Origin: Salminus brasiliensis
Taxonomy: Eukaryota > Chordata > Actinopteri > Characiformes > Bryconidae
Direction: 5' to 3'
NCBI RefSeq assembly: GCF_030463535.1
Contig: NC_132899.1
Span: forward strand, 19,367,490-19,431,489
DNA: 64,000 nt
The notes beneath the pieces are model-generated. The model ran no database searches. It saw only the letters and a program-made list of their open reading frames with translations, and had not been told where the DNA came from. A program made the translations under genes and the position numbers. Positions 1 through 12,618 of the stretch are shown here, piece after piece; the first letter of the stretch is position 1; the number at the start of each line of letters is the position of its first letter.

Positions 1-3000
1 CTATCACTTTGCACGACATCATTGGACCTGGTTTCATTATTTCTCACTTTTGGGTCTTCCCTTGCTGATCTCTTACACTGTTGGCCTACTCTGCTTGCTA
101 TGAGACACCAGAGTTGCCAGGGAGTTGTATAATAAAACTGCTCTTTATGCAATGTAGGATCTAAAATAAGTAATTATGGCATTTCTCTAATTTCACACTT
201 AAAATCTGTCAGCCGTCTTACATTGAGAGTAGTAGATTTGCTATAGCGCTGATTTGGAACCAGAATAATGAATCATGCAAGTTTCCTCTCTACAGAAGCT
301 GTGTGGCTCTGTCTCACAGACCATCTGGTTAACCTGTAGGTGTTTTCATGTCACCTAGCATGGTTAATGCTGTGCTGAGGGACTGAGAAGGGCAAAGCTC
401 TGAGAAGTAAAAGAATACCACTGTTATGCAAGATGGCCTACACAAGTAAAGACGTAGTGTAGTAAAAGAGTAGTAATCAGAGTCCAAACGGTCACGCAAA
501 AACCTTGGATCTCTATTTTTGTTGTTTTACATGAGGAGTAATGTAATTATTACTACAGGACATCTGTAGAACTCATGACCAATTTGCATGTGATAGAAAA
601 TTTTTGCATAAGTGACTAATATGGGAGTGGCGAGGATAGCTAATTTTATAACCAACTTCTATTAATAATGGAATTTCAGTTTGACAATTAGCAGCTTAAT
701 GTTCACAACACCCATGTAGGCTACAGACTATGCTGTATGACTTACCTAAAGGTGCCAGCAGTGGTGAACCTCTGAGGAGTCTTTTAGCTCGTCTTCTGGA
801 TTTGACAGAAGTTTGCCACAGATTTGAATGCCCCAAGGTATCTGAGCCATGCATAATGAAAGTAAATGCACCCTCGAGCATTTAAAAAAATATATAAAAA
901 AAAAATAATAATTAAATAAATAAATAGCAGATTCACACAAGATAAATATAAGAGAATAATATAATATCATTTCTCTGGTTTGCTTTACAGAAGGTAAAAA
1001 GCACTGGAATCTTTACTGATGCAGGAGCATACAGTAAAAACGACAGACATGGCACATGTGGACAGAACTAAAATCACTAAGAAACTCTGGTAATAATTCC
1101 ATTACCCCATCTCCCCATGTCAAATTAACCCCGTCCTGTCCAGAGCTTCTGTGTACAATAAAATGCTGAGGCTTGAAAATGAGAGACGTGAGCAACAGCA
1201 AGCAGTCCTGTCACCAACAATGGAACTAACCCCTGAAAAAGATTTTTTTAACTAAAAATTATGTAATAAAATGGAGTAAAACCTTTTTTTTTTTTATTTT
1301 AAATCATTTAATAATGTTTAGTAGAATCCACTTAAGGCTGACTGCAGTGCACTGAACTGTGAAAATACAACCAAGAAAGCTTCTACCATCATCTGAGTGC
1401 AACAATCCTTTATGAAAGCTTTATGTCTGGATTTTCTGCAGTGATCGTTTTGGCTAAATTCTGATTATTTTGGAGTCTCTGTACAACACTTGCTAGATGA
1501 CTATCCTCACCTAAAATGCATCATGCTCTGTTTACTGGTGACATCTTAAAACTAGAGATTGTAAAGCTTGCTGTTATTTAAATTTAATTGGCACACATCC
1601 TGCATTTAACCTTCTCAGCCTGAACAAGTTTTAAATACTAGAACTACATAATAAAAATGACATGCAAGTGCAGGAGAGAATAATTAGGCCCAGAGAACAC
1701 TGGACACTGGTATTTACATTAAACAAAAAAAAAATGCAGATAAGCATCCTTGGCTTTAAAATCAAAGACGGCCGCAAGAAGGATGATGAACTTAAGACCA
1801 AAGGAGCAGCGCAGACCAGCATCTTCTGCAAAATGGTGGCAGGCCATCAGGGTTCCTGTCATGTTCATTCATGCAGTTAAAGAATTGCCATCATTGCAAT
1901 TGATCTTTTCCTCAGGGCAAGGTTATTGACAAAGTCTGAACCTGCTGCATCAAAATTCCTGTTCCAAGTGAGCAGTCCATCACAGCACAGCCACTTACAG
2001 GAGCAGGTTGGGGAAGACATACTGTCACACAGCATCCAACACGGGGGCACTGGCTCACCTTGGAGAAGAGCACTGACCCTGAAAGATCTCATGAGGCAAC
2101 GTTCTGTCACACTGAGCTCATGTCATTTGGCCATTAACCAGATCACTCCAAACCAAGTAAGCATTAAGCATGCTATGCACGAGGGCCTGGAGACCAAACA
2201 TGCTGCCCTGCTGCAAGTTAGGTGGAGCTTTATTGATAATGTGCATTATTATCGTATTATAATGTCCAAAAGAATAGAGAATGAATTCACTAATAAGGAA
2301 TTAATTAAGTAAGCACACCTACTTTACATTTTCCAAATGTCCTGCACATTCCACAGACCAAATGACCGTGTGATGCCACAGAAGAACCACCTTTGGACCT
2401 TGGAAATGGTTTCTATCTCTATGTGCTGAATATGTAGTGCAGCTATAATCACTTATCACAGACAAGAAAAATATAATCCAGGCACATTTCCCTAAACTTA
2501 GTAAAAGAACAGAAAACACAATGGCCACTGACTTCAAAACCACAGTAAGCATGTTCTAATTCAAAATCAGGCAGACTAGCCTGAAAAATGCATATGAGTA
2601 TTCCTTTAATGAACCATCTATTGAAGGTTCTTTAGGGAGCCAAAGCTAGTGCTTGTTTAGAAACTTTGATGTCTTCTTATGTTAACCAACATGGCTACTG
2701 AGATATTGTGCCATTGTTTTTATTGGCCGTTTTACATGAAGGTAACATAACAGGGTTGTAAATAAGCCTGTAAAAAGCCTTTTTTGGCCTCAACCAAAGT
2801 CTCATACTTACAGCTTATACACCACAAAAGTACTTAAAATACTCTGCAAAGCCTGAACATTTTATATATTCATATGTTTATGTTTGACTGTCACTTAACA
2901 TTACTAACACTAACAGTTTTAACGTAGATCAATAAAATGGCTGATTATTCAGAAACATGCAAACATTTTAAACAGTTCTTGAGAAGTCTGGTCTACTAGA

Positions 3001-4542
3001 CTGCTCCTATTCTAATGCCCTGTTATGTACAACCTCACCAAACTACCTGTGAACATAGAGTAAGAGCAAACATCTCATATGGAGGAATTCTTGAATGGCA
3101 TCTGCAAAGTCAGTAGAATGAATTATTCCCAATGTATGTCTCTTTAATAGAACATGCTTTATTATACCACAGTTTTAACATTTAATAATAATAATAATAA
3201 TAATACTCCCCCATTATCAGATTCCATCAGCTTAGAAGAGGATCCTCACCAATTATACAGTCCCCTCCTAGTGCCTCAGCTCTGCATCCATGTGTGCAAG
3301 CGAAGGAAACTCACATAGGAAATGAAGATCAATAAATCAAGAACTTAATTAATCTTGTTAAGCATTAATTGGGAATTAGAAATGTACTGACTGTATAAAC
3401 TGAATGTACCAGAATAGCCAGTCAGTGTACCAGTCAATCCAGCTTAAGATATGGCTGCATGGAGTGCATAAAGCTTAATATGAACAGGAAAAAGAACTAA
3501 CATGGTAAAAAAAAAAAAATTAAAAAAAGTATATTTTAATTTTCAGATTTTTCAGAGTAATTTTCTCCAAAGCCTTCCTACCTTTTAGTCTTTGGTATTC
3601 TGTAACTCCAGCATTCTGGCAGCACATGCCGCACTGAGCACACCATGACAAGTCAGAGAGAAGAGATGGGTTGTTCTAACCTTTGACCCTGTCCTCCTTC
3701 CTTTCTCACTGTATGACATAGACAGAGCTTTCTTTTAATGGGACTCAGCTGTGAATTTCCAAATGAGAAGAAAGAGGCCAAAGCTTCTCTAGATATGGGC
3801 ATCACCTGTACTGACAGGACTGGGGGGAAAATAGAACTAGCAGACTATGAGAGGCAGAGGGGTGTCAATTCGTCAATGCTGAGAGAGTTAGCAGTGGGTT
3901 TTTTTTTTTTTTTCATTTCATTGTCCTTCTACTCCGAGATGTAGTGTGAATTGTGAGCTCGTCACACCTACAACTATCCAACAGACCATTTCTAATTAGT
4001 ACAACCATGCCTGAAATGTCCCCTTAAAAATGAGAAATGATTATATGTAAACTACTGAGTTTAGAGTCAACTTGCTGTGGAACAATAAATAAACGTACTG
4101 AAAGCACTTGAGAAGATCACAAATCATTCGTAGTGAAAATCATGAAGAAACATCCTTTTAGATCCACACATTTATTACAGCAAAAGAAAATGAGTGTCCT
4201 AAAACGTTTCGCTCAATAGACCTTCAAAGTAGTCGCAGCGGCTAAATAATGATGTAACCTGGCACAAGCAAGACGCACTGTCATGTAAGAGAGCTGGCCA
4301 AGAAACTGTCAAAGAGTGGAAGACTTGAAGAGTACACAAAGGTTGAGCAAAAGTTTTGAAGATTTTATCAGAAGAGCCCTGTTAACATCTGCAAGGGGTT
4401 CAGTGGTGGAGAGACCTCGGAGAGTTGAAAGGCATTAAAAGGGATGAGGAGGCAGTTCCGTTTCTGCTTCACATTCCTGTAACTTTACCCTAGCTTTAAT
4501 TCGCTTTTCCTAGCTGTTTCACAGCAGCAGGAGGACAACATT
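1..4542. other. intergenic, no gene seen
   Basis: AT-rich DNA with only short, unrecognisable open frames (the longest is about 128 codons at 1,926-2,312, with no family resemblance). Apart from the (AAT)n and poly-A/T runs I see nothing. Confidence 0.6.
3184..3205. repeat. (AAT)n microsatellite
   Basis: Seven TAA/AAT units in AT-rich intergenic DNA. Confidence 0.9.
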
Positions 4543-4640
4543 AGGGATGTAACGGTACACAAATGTCCCGGTTCAGTTCGCCCTCATGGTTCGATACAAG
4601 TATGGTACAATAAAACAGACGAACCCAGGTTTCTTTTCAT
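4543..4640 (+). mobile_element. hAT-like terminal fragment
   Basis: TTAGGGATGTAACGGTACAC then CCCGGTTCAGTTCG, CATGGTTCGATACAAGTATG and GGTACAATAAAAC. Fish hAT-type elements commonly start (C/T)AGGGATGTAACGGTAC with repeated GGTTCGGTAC. Only one end is seen. Confidence 0.45.
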
Positions 4641-6387
4641 TATTTTAACGCAAGTTAAGAACATGATTTAAATTGTGGGAGTTAGGTCTTGGGAAGGCCT
4701 GGGGAAAAACATTGTCTGCTCATGCTTTTAACCAGATAATGTAGGTAGGTATTGGAACAGTCCTCACTGGTGCTATTAGAATAGAAAGGAAATTCAGCAG
4801 GATTAAACAAGGACGCACTGCTGTGGTCTTCCCCTTAGCTGTTGGATCCGGAGTAATGCAGCTGAGGAAGTAAAACGCAAAATTTCCTCTGTTCCTTCTA
4901 GTAAGTTACAACTACAATGAAAACCAATGGAAATATGGAAGAAAAATTATTTTAGAAAGTCAACACAAGTTGTAGAGAAACCATGTCTCAGAGTAAAGTC
5001 TCAGGAGTCTAACACATGCTGGCAAATCAGTCTACGACAACTTATATACTGTTGGTGATCGTTTAAATAAAACCGGTGCAATGAGGTCAGTGGTAACCTT
5101 GTAGGGCTCTAAGGGTTAAATAAGGAATCCAGATGATGCATTAATGCCACCTTTTGTGTTGATGAGCTGTAATATTTATTCCCACACTGATAAAGCTTGT
5201 TCACAGGCAATTTGGTAAGCGACAGAGGCTGGGAGAGCCGCACATGCTTCCTTCGATAAGGTCAATGCATGCATTCTGCCCAGAGGCTTTAATAATGAGT
5301 GTCCTCTCGTGTCTTCAGGCTCAGGGTGTGTGTGTGTACTCATGCTTACTGATGTATTAGAAGTGTTGCTATGCACTATGTAATTCTGAATTACTGCTTT
5401 GCTTTAGTTCCAGTTCAATTTTTCCTGCTGTTTATTCCTCTTTTCAGAATACGATACAGTCTGATCCCCTCTACATTAGAGAAGACCATATTATGCTCTT
5501 CTCTCATTCACTTCTCTGCTCTCTGAAGCTGCTGTGCCCATCTGTTCTCATTCTGCTGGACTGCAGGCCAGCTCCGGTCACTAGGCTTGCGTGACTCGCT
5601 GGGTCTAACCGTAGGCCTGCCTTTATGTAAATCATCGTATGATTTATCAAAGTGCGCTGATAGAAATCACTATGCAGGAATGTAAATTGGAAGCACTTCT
5701 GAGAACTGAGACCAGGCTGAGCAGATGTTATAGGTGCAATATAATCTGCATTACACACACTCACATGTTCCGGGTCACGCCATGCACCAGACGTAGTGCG
5801 CTCTATGGCACAGTTGTGAAGTTGTGACGACCATGAAACAACATGATTTTGTGCCCAAAAGACAACAGCATGTGTGTGGCTTCCCATCAGCTACAGGGAA
5901 ACTGCTAAAGCGCTTGAGGTTTCAAGCGCATTCCAGGCTCAGCTCACAATTTGCTTGTGGTAAATATACAGAGTATCAAAGGAAGTATAGAACCCTATGA
6001 TTGATGGGCAACTCTTTGTGTTTAGAAAATGAAACTAAGAGGAGATGTAGTAACAATAACAGTGGGGCAAAATAACGGATTCGTTCCTGTAGTAAAATTA
6101 CTTCCACCCACACAAGATCTTTAATGTGGTCACAATATTACGCTGTGCGTTTACAGTTGCGGAGCAGTGTGACAGCATCGGAATTTACACCCAATTCATC
6201 AAAAATTATGTCTGTCACAAGCAAATCTCCATCATTTGGGCTTTTAGGTTATTTATCCCTCTGAATTTTGAGTATTCAGCAATTTCATACACCACTTGAA
6301 TTTCATACAAGCTGACTTTGAGTGCAGGGTTGGTGAACTGATAAAGTAAGTGACTGCAGTGCATTTTTTGGAGTTATCTCAACGTAC

Positions 6388-6545
6388 ACTCTCAAAAACA
6401 ATGGTGCTATAAATGGTTCTTCGAGTGGTTCCATTGCAGAACCTCTTTTGGTTCCATGTTTGTCACAGAAATGTGAGAGCGTGATGAACCTTTAGAAGGC
6501 CCAAAAACTCTCCTGATGTAAAGGTTCTTCATCAATTTAAAGGCC
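6388..6545 (+). repeat. GAACC/GGTTC-rich interspersed repeat
   Basis: ACACTCTCAAAAACAATGGT, then GGTTCTTCGAGTGGTTCCAT and TTGCAGAACCTCTTTTGGTT, with later AAAGGTTCTTCATC. This interspersed type (alternating GAACC and GGTTC) recurs near 9.2, 15.0, 15.24, 34.26 and 42.5 kb. It has no coding capacity and is probably a non-autonomous DNA element. Confidence 0.65.
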
Positions 6546-6564
6546 ATATCTCTATTTCTAAGTG

Positions 6565-6799
6565 CAACCATGTCACTCCACTGCTGCGTTCTCTTCACTG
6601 GCTTCCTGTAGCTGCAGCCTGCATTAGATTCAAAACCTTGACGCTGGCCTACAAAGCCAAGGATGGACCAGCCCCTCTGTACTTGATGGCAATTGTCAAA
6701 AGCCAATCAGTACCAAGGGCCCTTCGAGCTTCAAGTATGGCTCGGCCTGACCCGCCATCTTTTAAGATCCACGGAAGACAAGCAGTCAGGCTTTTCTGA
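6565..6799 (+). mobile_element. LINE (non-LTR retrotransposon) ORF fragment
   Basis: The plus strand reads VTPLLRSLHWLPVAAACIRF, KTLTLAYKAKDGPAPLYLMA and more, to a TGA at 6,797-6,799. LHWLPV-A-I-FK-L-LAYK is the conserved block just after the reverse transcriptase of many fish LINEs. The fragment is 75-80 residues, open, and lacks the RT itself. It lies inside or next to a GAACC-family repeat. Confidence 0.8.
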
Positions 6800-9700
6800 C
6801 CAGTAGTTTTTCTGACCAGTAGTTGTGGTAGTTTGTTTGAAGAAAAAAAAATAGCCAACTTTTCTGCTTCCTGTTTGATGCTGGAGAGAGCTCATCTACT
6901 GGTTATTCACAACGTCCACATCACAATTTTCATGAGCCAAGACTAAAAACTAATATTAATAATATTAAGCATCTTGATTGTATCGGAATGTCCAGACGAA
7001 GAGAGTTAAGAGCCAGAGTTAAGACCTATATCCTGACCACCTTACACCAAATGTTCGAGATGACCAGAACACGCTTCAACAATCTCATGATTTTATTCCA
7101 ATATTGGAAATCCGTCGTTTGGTGTAAGGCCGGCATTAGGAGAACTTTTGACTAAACCAAGTTGAGTTGACTCCAAACCGCTCCAATCAGTGACCGTGAA
7201 AGTGTTTTTATATGGTGACAAGCAGTGGAACTGTGTGTTTAAAGTGAAGGAAAATAATACTTTGAAATGAATCAAAGCAAAATAAGAGTTCAGATGAAAA
7301 AAGCAGTATTTACATCAGTTCAAACCTCAAAAACCTTTCAACTCCGCTTCTGCCTTGATCTCCTTTTATCAGCCTAGGAAGATGTCCTGTTTTTAACCGT
7401 CTGAAAAACACATCAGGAACCTTATGTGTAGTAAATGTTAGAAAACAACCCCACAGACATGGAGCTAGTGTAAGACAACGGCCATGAGGAAAGCGAACAA
7501 TCAATCTTTGGTCGCTCTTCCCTCAGAACTGTACTCGCTACTGCCCACAGATAAGATAACACATTATGGGACGAATCGATACTGTGAGTAGCTCATTAGA
7601 TTGGCAGCATTGGTTAGCACTCATTATTCTCAACCAAAGCCCATCCAAAATGAAGGTTACTGGTGAAGAGATGAGCAGCAAATAAACTGATTTTCAAAAG
7701 CATTAGTCCCACACAGTAATCAAGCATTACACACATGAGCAAAAATTAATTTCTGGTCCTTACAGGTGAGACAATTCGTCCTTCAATTCCTGTGTGTGCG
7801 TGTTGCATGTTACTTGTCTTATTCAGGGGATGTTTCTAAAGAGATTATATAAGGTAATCCATTACTATTTAAAAAAGTAGGCATACAGAGGCTCCCAAGT
7901 GTCGCAACCATCTAAACAAAAAAGAGCTTTATATTATTTGTGCGTGACATTACCAGTTAGCAGCCAAAACAAGACTTCTTATTCTAACTCCCCATTCCAC
8001 CTTAAATGGTGCATCGAGGGGCGCTGCCAGGAATTATGGGCCACATGAAAAAGATATTATACTGGCGCCTACAACCATAACTATTCTGCTACTACTCAAT
8101 CAATATTTTTTAGGGCCCCTATTAATCACAGGCCCTCAGAATTGTCCTAACCCCCCATACAGCGACCCGATTGTGTTTCGGTAAGAGGCTAACTGGTCAA
8201 GTTTCTGGTCACGAATTAACAAACAATTTGGGCAGTTTCCGAGTCCCTTACTGCAGCTGGTGGCAGCTGAGAATCCTGTCTGTTAATGGAACCAAGAGGA
8301 CAGCACTGGTCGCTCTGCTACAACAAAACCCAGGATCTGAAGTGGATCAGGCTTTCAAAGTGAATAACCTATCCATAAAAAATGCCTGGATCGGCCCTGA
8401 GCTCGAGTCGCAAGAACGGAGTGTGACATCTTTACTGAAAACTCACAAAAACAGACACACTCAGACATATACACTCAACAACCTCAGCATTATGTATCTG
8501 GAACGGTGCCAAAGTAGGACAACCCTCTTGTCTCTGTCCATGTTCTTGACATTGGAGCTAGAATGGGAGAAATGAAGAACGGAGAACATGTATGAAGATG
8601 TATTGGGTCGGTGGCTTGATCTATGACACTCCAGTGTGCCCTTATCAGTTAAGGTATACTCTCATTGCATATGAGCTGGCGTAGGGGCTGTTCTACGGCA
8701 ATTCCGACAAAAGGAGATATGGGGAAGGAAGTGTTGCCAACTGAAGTGATTTTCTCCTTCAGATCCCTGCGCGCGATTAGCTGAGCCGTTTTAACCATAT
8801 CTTCAAATCTTCTCTCAAGGACAAGCCCCGTGCTCCGGGGAGTTGAGCACAGGCACGCATTTCAGCCATACGTCCAGTGAGCAGGAGTGAGTCATAACAT
8901 TTGCTAACAATAACGGGTTCGGGCAGATTAGACTCTCTAAAATGATTTCCATTACATTTGCACATGAGCAGAGGGTTTAAATTTAATGCTCAGAGCAGAT
9001 GATGGAAGAATGCTTGCCCTTTGCTTCAGTGCATATGTCAAATAAGACCAGCATAAGACATGCATAAGGTCTTTATTAGTGGATTTGCCTGCATTAATCA
9101 GGTTGAACTGCATACAATTATCCAGTCTCATCCACTGCGTCATAAATGCGGCACAGTAGGAGCCATGCCACAGGAAAAAAAAAACAAAAAAAAAAACAAC
9201 ACTTTTGTGAGCGTGAAGAACCTCCTCATAATGTAAAAGTTCTGTACTAATTAAAGACCTTTCCTAGAACTGTACACTCAGGCCAAGAACCGTTCAGGAA
9301 GCTTTATTTCGAAGTGTGTTCCTGACCCAGACGGGGCAGATGGTACTGCTTGTTGACATTTGTACATCAATATTCCTGCCTAGTTTTGATTAACTTCTCA
9401 TGTCTCCCGTTTACATGTGTCCAGAAATGTCAACAAATGTCAAGGAAATGTCAAGGGCTGGTGTGTCCAGGCCACATTTGGGGTTGTACTGGAGCATGCG
9501 GTCTCTACACTGTGTGTTTGTGACAGTAGCCTAGCAGCCTCCTGGGCCACACTGTCCTCAAATGACCAAAGTGTGGATCATATATTGGATCCTTAACTGC
9601 CCGTGACCTGCTGGTGGGTCTAGACTAGTCATTCCCCACTCCTATAACACCGACAGTCAGGTCCATGCGTTATTATATATAAAAGAAGACGGGGGACAGC

Positions 9701-9824
9701 ACATGGGTATCTACTGTAGTTAGGATCTGTACACCATCACAATAATAAAAAATATCCATGAACTGTTCAGGAGTTTCACAGGACATTTCAACACAGTACC
9801 TTCATTTTCACAGATTTAAAAGTA

Positions 9825-10440
9825 ATTGGACAATTTACTGATTAGTGGTTGTTTGGACAGGTGTGGCCTGTTCCTCCATTATGTCATGGCAAATTAGGAA
9901 AATTAAAGCTCTGGAGTGCCAAGTGCTGAATTTGCATTTGGTAGCTGCTATTGGGAACATCCAAAGGTGATTATGTAAAGGCTCCATTAAGCTAAAAAAA
10001 AAAAAAACAAGCCTATTAGAGAATCTGTGCAAAGATCGATCAGCAGAAAGCTTTCTTCTTAAAAAAAAAAAAGTATTGCACTGGCAAGCTCAGCAACACC
10101 AACAGGCCTGGAAGAGCACGGCAACTAAAAAAAAAATTCAACTAAAGTAGACGATCACGTAATTCGTTCCTTGGTAAAGAAAGACCTCAATCTACAATCA
10201 AGACCCCTAATGAATGAAAATACAGAGGTTTTACCTCCGGACGCAAACCAACAGAAAAACTCAAGACCACAATAGACTGTAGTCTGTCAAACATGGTGGA
10301 GGCACTGTTATTGCATGGGCATGTTAGGCTACCAACGGAACTGGGTCGCTGGTGTTTAAAGATGATTTGACTGCTGATAGGAGTAGCAGGAGAAATTGCT
10401 GAAAAGTGAATAGAGCTCTACTTCTGTAACTACTCGCAGT
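9825..10440 (+). mobile_element. Tc1-like transposon remnant, broken transposase
   Basis: In scattered frames the plus strand still reads parts of a Tc1 transposase: KLSNTNRPGRARQL and VDDHVIRSLVKKDLN (DNA-binding part, 10,085-10,200), YRGFTSGRKPTEKLK (10,220-10,255), then VKHGGGTVIAWAC followed by a stop and ATNGTGSLVFKDDLTADRS (10,285-10,385, catalytic core). It is broken by stops and frameshifts and deleted in the middle, so it is non-functional. It lies downstream of spata20, opposite in strand. Confidence 0.8.
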
Positions 10441-10904
10441 TAATGTTAAATGAGTCTAGGAAAAGACCCAGCTCTAACCAAGCAGTGCTTGTCTAGGTCC
10501 AATTGGTTAATTGGCAGTACCCCCAATGTGGTTCTGCCAATTAACCCTCCCATTTGTAACTCCCTCTTGCACTAACAATGCTCCCAACACTAGGAGAACA
10601 TCGCCAGGCAGCAGATACGATTGGAGGAAAGCGTCAGGTCCCTAGCTCCACTGCACCAGCTAACAGACACCTGTGCCACCAACACTGCTTAAACCCTTAA
10701 CGCAGAAAGGCTTTTTTACACACTTAGGTGCATTACCCAGAGATGTCTGTACAAACTGGTGGGGCTATTCTTTGGTAACAGAAGTTTGTAATAACACTTT
10801 TGGCCTGTGGACTTGCTATAAACTGTTTAAGGGGTTAAGAGTGATGAGGGGGGGAAAAAAGGTCCATCTACCCACTTGGAATAAGTACAACTAACTGTGC
10901 TCTC

Positions 10905-11010
10905 TCTGACTCCAGAAGCTGATGGCAAAGCAGCAAGGCTCAGGATTCAAACTCTCAAGGCCTGGGCCATAGTGGCAGCGCATCAGGCTGCTAAGCCACT
11001 CTGTGCAAAG
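10905..11010 (-). mobile_element. SINE 5' fragment, GGCTCAGAGTGG family
   Basis: On the minus strand: ACAGAGTGGCTTAGCAGCCT (A box), AGAGTTTGAATCCTGAGCC (B box), then CATCAGCTTCTGGAGTCAGA and GAGAGCACAGTTAG, matching the body of the copy at 48.9 kb. The 3' part is missing. Confidence 0.65.
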
Positions 11011-12289
11011 TCTCAGCGTTTAAAACCGGTGTCTCCCGTGCTATAAATCTCCCTTTATTCTGCCCTGTGATTGAACGACTGTTATCCCACCTGTTTTCAG
11101 GAGTATGAAGCAGGCACGACCCACTTTGAAAGAAGCTGATGTAAGCAGCAAACAATCACCTCAGTGAATAGGTTAGCAGGTGCATGTGAAATTGATCAAG
11201 TATGTCCGCAGAGCTGCTTATGTGTGCAAAATATGACATATAATTGTGTCAGTGGGAAAGAGGGTCAGGGCTCTGTATGCAGGCTGCCCAACAGTCTGCT
11301 GGGTTATTAGCACAGAATGTATGAGAGGTGTGCAGAGGGCTGGGAGCTGGCAGTACTGGGGCTACTTTTGTGACTGTGCATATGAAGGGTTGAGTGGGTT
11401 CTTGCCCAGCTTTTCTATCCCCTTCAAGTAACTAGGCTAAAATGATAAACTAGTCCCTTTATTTGCCACCAGCTCTCACTGCTCTAGTTAGCAAGAACCC
11501 TGCATGCAAAACTACTGCTGAACTCAATATATCTTACAGGTGAAGCCTCAAAGAAACCAAGGTACCTCTCTGCTGTCTCCATGACTAATACCAGAAGCTG
11601 TAACCTATTACAAGTAGTAATTGAGCTCCTTTACTTTCTTTATACTTCTTTGTAATTTGTAATAAGCAAAGGTTCCGGATATCCATTAGCTGTGAAAAGA
11701 AATGCTAATGGAAATGTGGCTTATAAAGTGTAAATGAGACAGACACAAATGATCTACTGGCAATTATGTTATTAAACAGTGTCTGGTCATACTCTTTCAG
11801 AACAAAAGAGCTTACATGTCACATTTTGATTCATACTGGTGTGTCAGCTATTAATGGGTCTGTGACTAAACTTCAACAGCATCATAATCACCCTATTGCC
11901 AGTGCTCTTCTAATGAGATGTACTTGATGTACGTAACGTCTAGACTGCTTACGGCTATTGTACTGATGCGATACAAAATAAACAACAACATTTAATTTAC
12001 TGTCAAGCGCCCCAAAACACAGCCAGTAAGTGAGTCGCCAACAGACTAGACACACCGTAGCATGTTAACTAGCTAAATGTGTTAAACTAGGGCTCTCAAG
12101 TTGCAGAACCACTTGGACCCCTTCATTTGAAGGTTGCAAGTTTGACTCTCGGCGATGCCACAGCCATCCGGGACTGGGAGTGACCTTCTGAGAGGGGTAG
12201 GATGGTATAAGCCCAGCACAATGCTAGCCAAAGCAAGCTTCAGAAAGTCCAACACACCCTTTTCCTTCTCTAACTTAGAACTTGACCCA

Positions 12290-12425
12290 TCATGTGACGT
12301 CTTCAGACTGGGAGGCTTTCGACAATGTTGCGCTGAGCCCTTGCTGGGATGTGAACTTATGATCTCCTCACACTTAAAGAGTAGGCAGTTAGACGGTTGT
12401 GTCATTAGTGAGTGTGTGACACGTT
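12290..12425 (-). mobile_element. tRNA-derived SINE head fragment
   Basis: Closely resembles the head at 17.7 kb: GAGCCCTTGCTGGGATGTGA then ACTTATGATC, and the A-box side GGCAGTTAGACGGTTGTGTC. Only the promoter part remains. Confidence 0.6.
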
Positions 12426-12492
12426 TTGTCAGCTTTGTGTTTAGGTGTAGTAGGTTAAGATTAGATTAAGATTTGGGTAATACAATTTCACA

Positions 12493-12618
12493 GGTTAGGA
12501 TAAGGGTTGGGTTAAGATGGGTTAGACTAATGTTTAGGTTAAGGTAAAGAAATGACTGGTTAGGATAAGGGTTGGGTTAAGATAGATTAGACTAATGTTT
12601 AGGTTAAGGTAAAGAAAA
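12493..12618 (+). repeat. 65-bp tandem duplication, GGTTAGG-rich
   Basis: GGTTAGGATAAGGGTTGGGT..GACTAATGTTTAGGTTAAGG occurs at 12,493 and again at 12,558, with only a couple of differences. The unit is itself built from GGTTA/GGGTT steps. Confidence 0.9.

Larger units (their letters stand above)
4640..9824. other. intergenic, repeats only
   Basis: Apart from the GAACC repeat and LINE piece at 6.4-6.8 kb, and a further GAACC-type piece at 9,205-9,310, I see nothing supportable. An open frame of 134 codons at 8,171-8,575 (+) has ordinary composition and no recognisable motif. Confidence 0.55.

Noticed and set aside
1926..2312. 128-codon open frame on the plus strand
   Set aside because: Ordinary composition, no motif, and it overlaps another open frame on the opposite strand. 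Not supported as a gene.
8171..8575. 134-codon open frame on the plus strand
   Set aside because: No family resemblance, no splice or promoter context, and a length expected by chance in 64 kb.
10673..10894. Open frame with a Lys-rich end, between the Tc1 remnant and a SINE fragment
   Set aside because: No transposase or other motif, and short. Not supported.
12100..12200. Possible tRNA gene (GGTTGCAAGTTTGACTC)
   Set aside because: Only a B-box-like motif, with no foldable cloverleaf or proper acceptor pairing. Best seen as another SINE-type relic.
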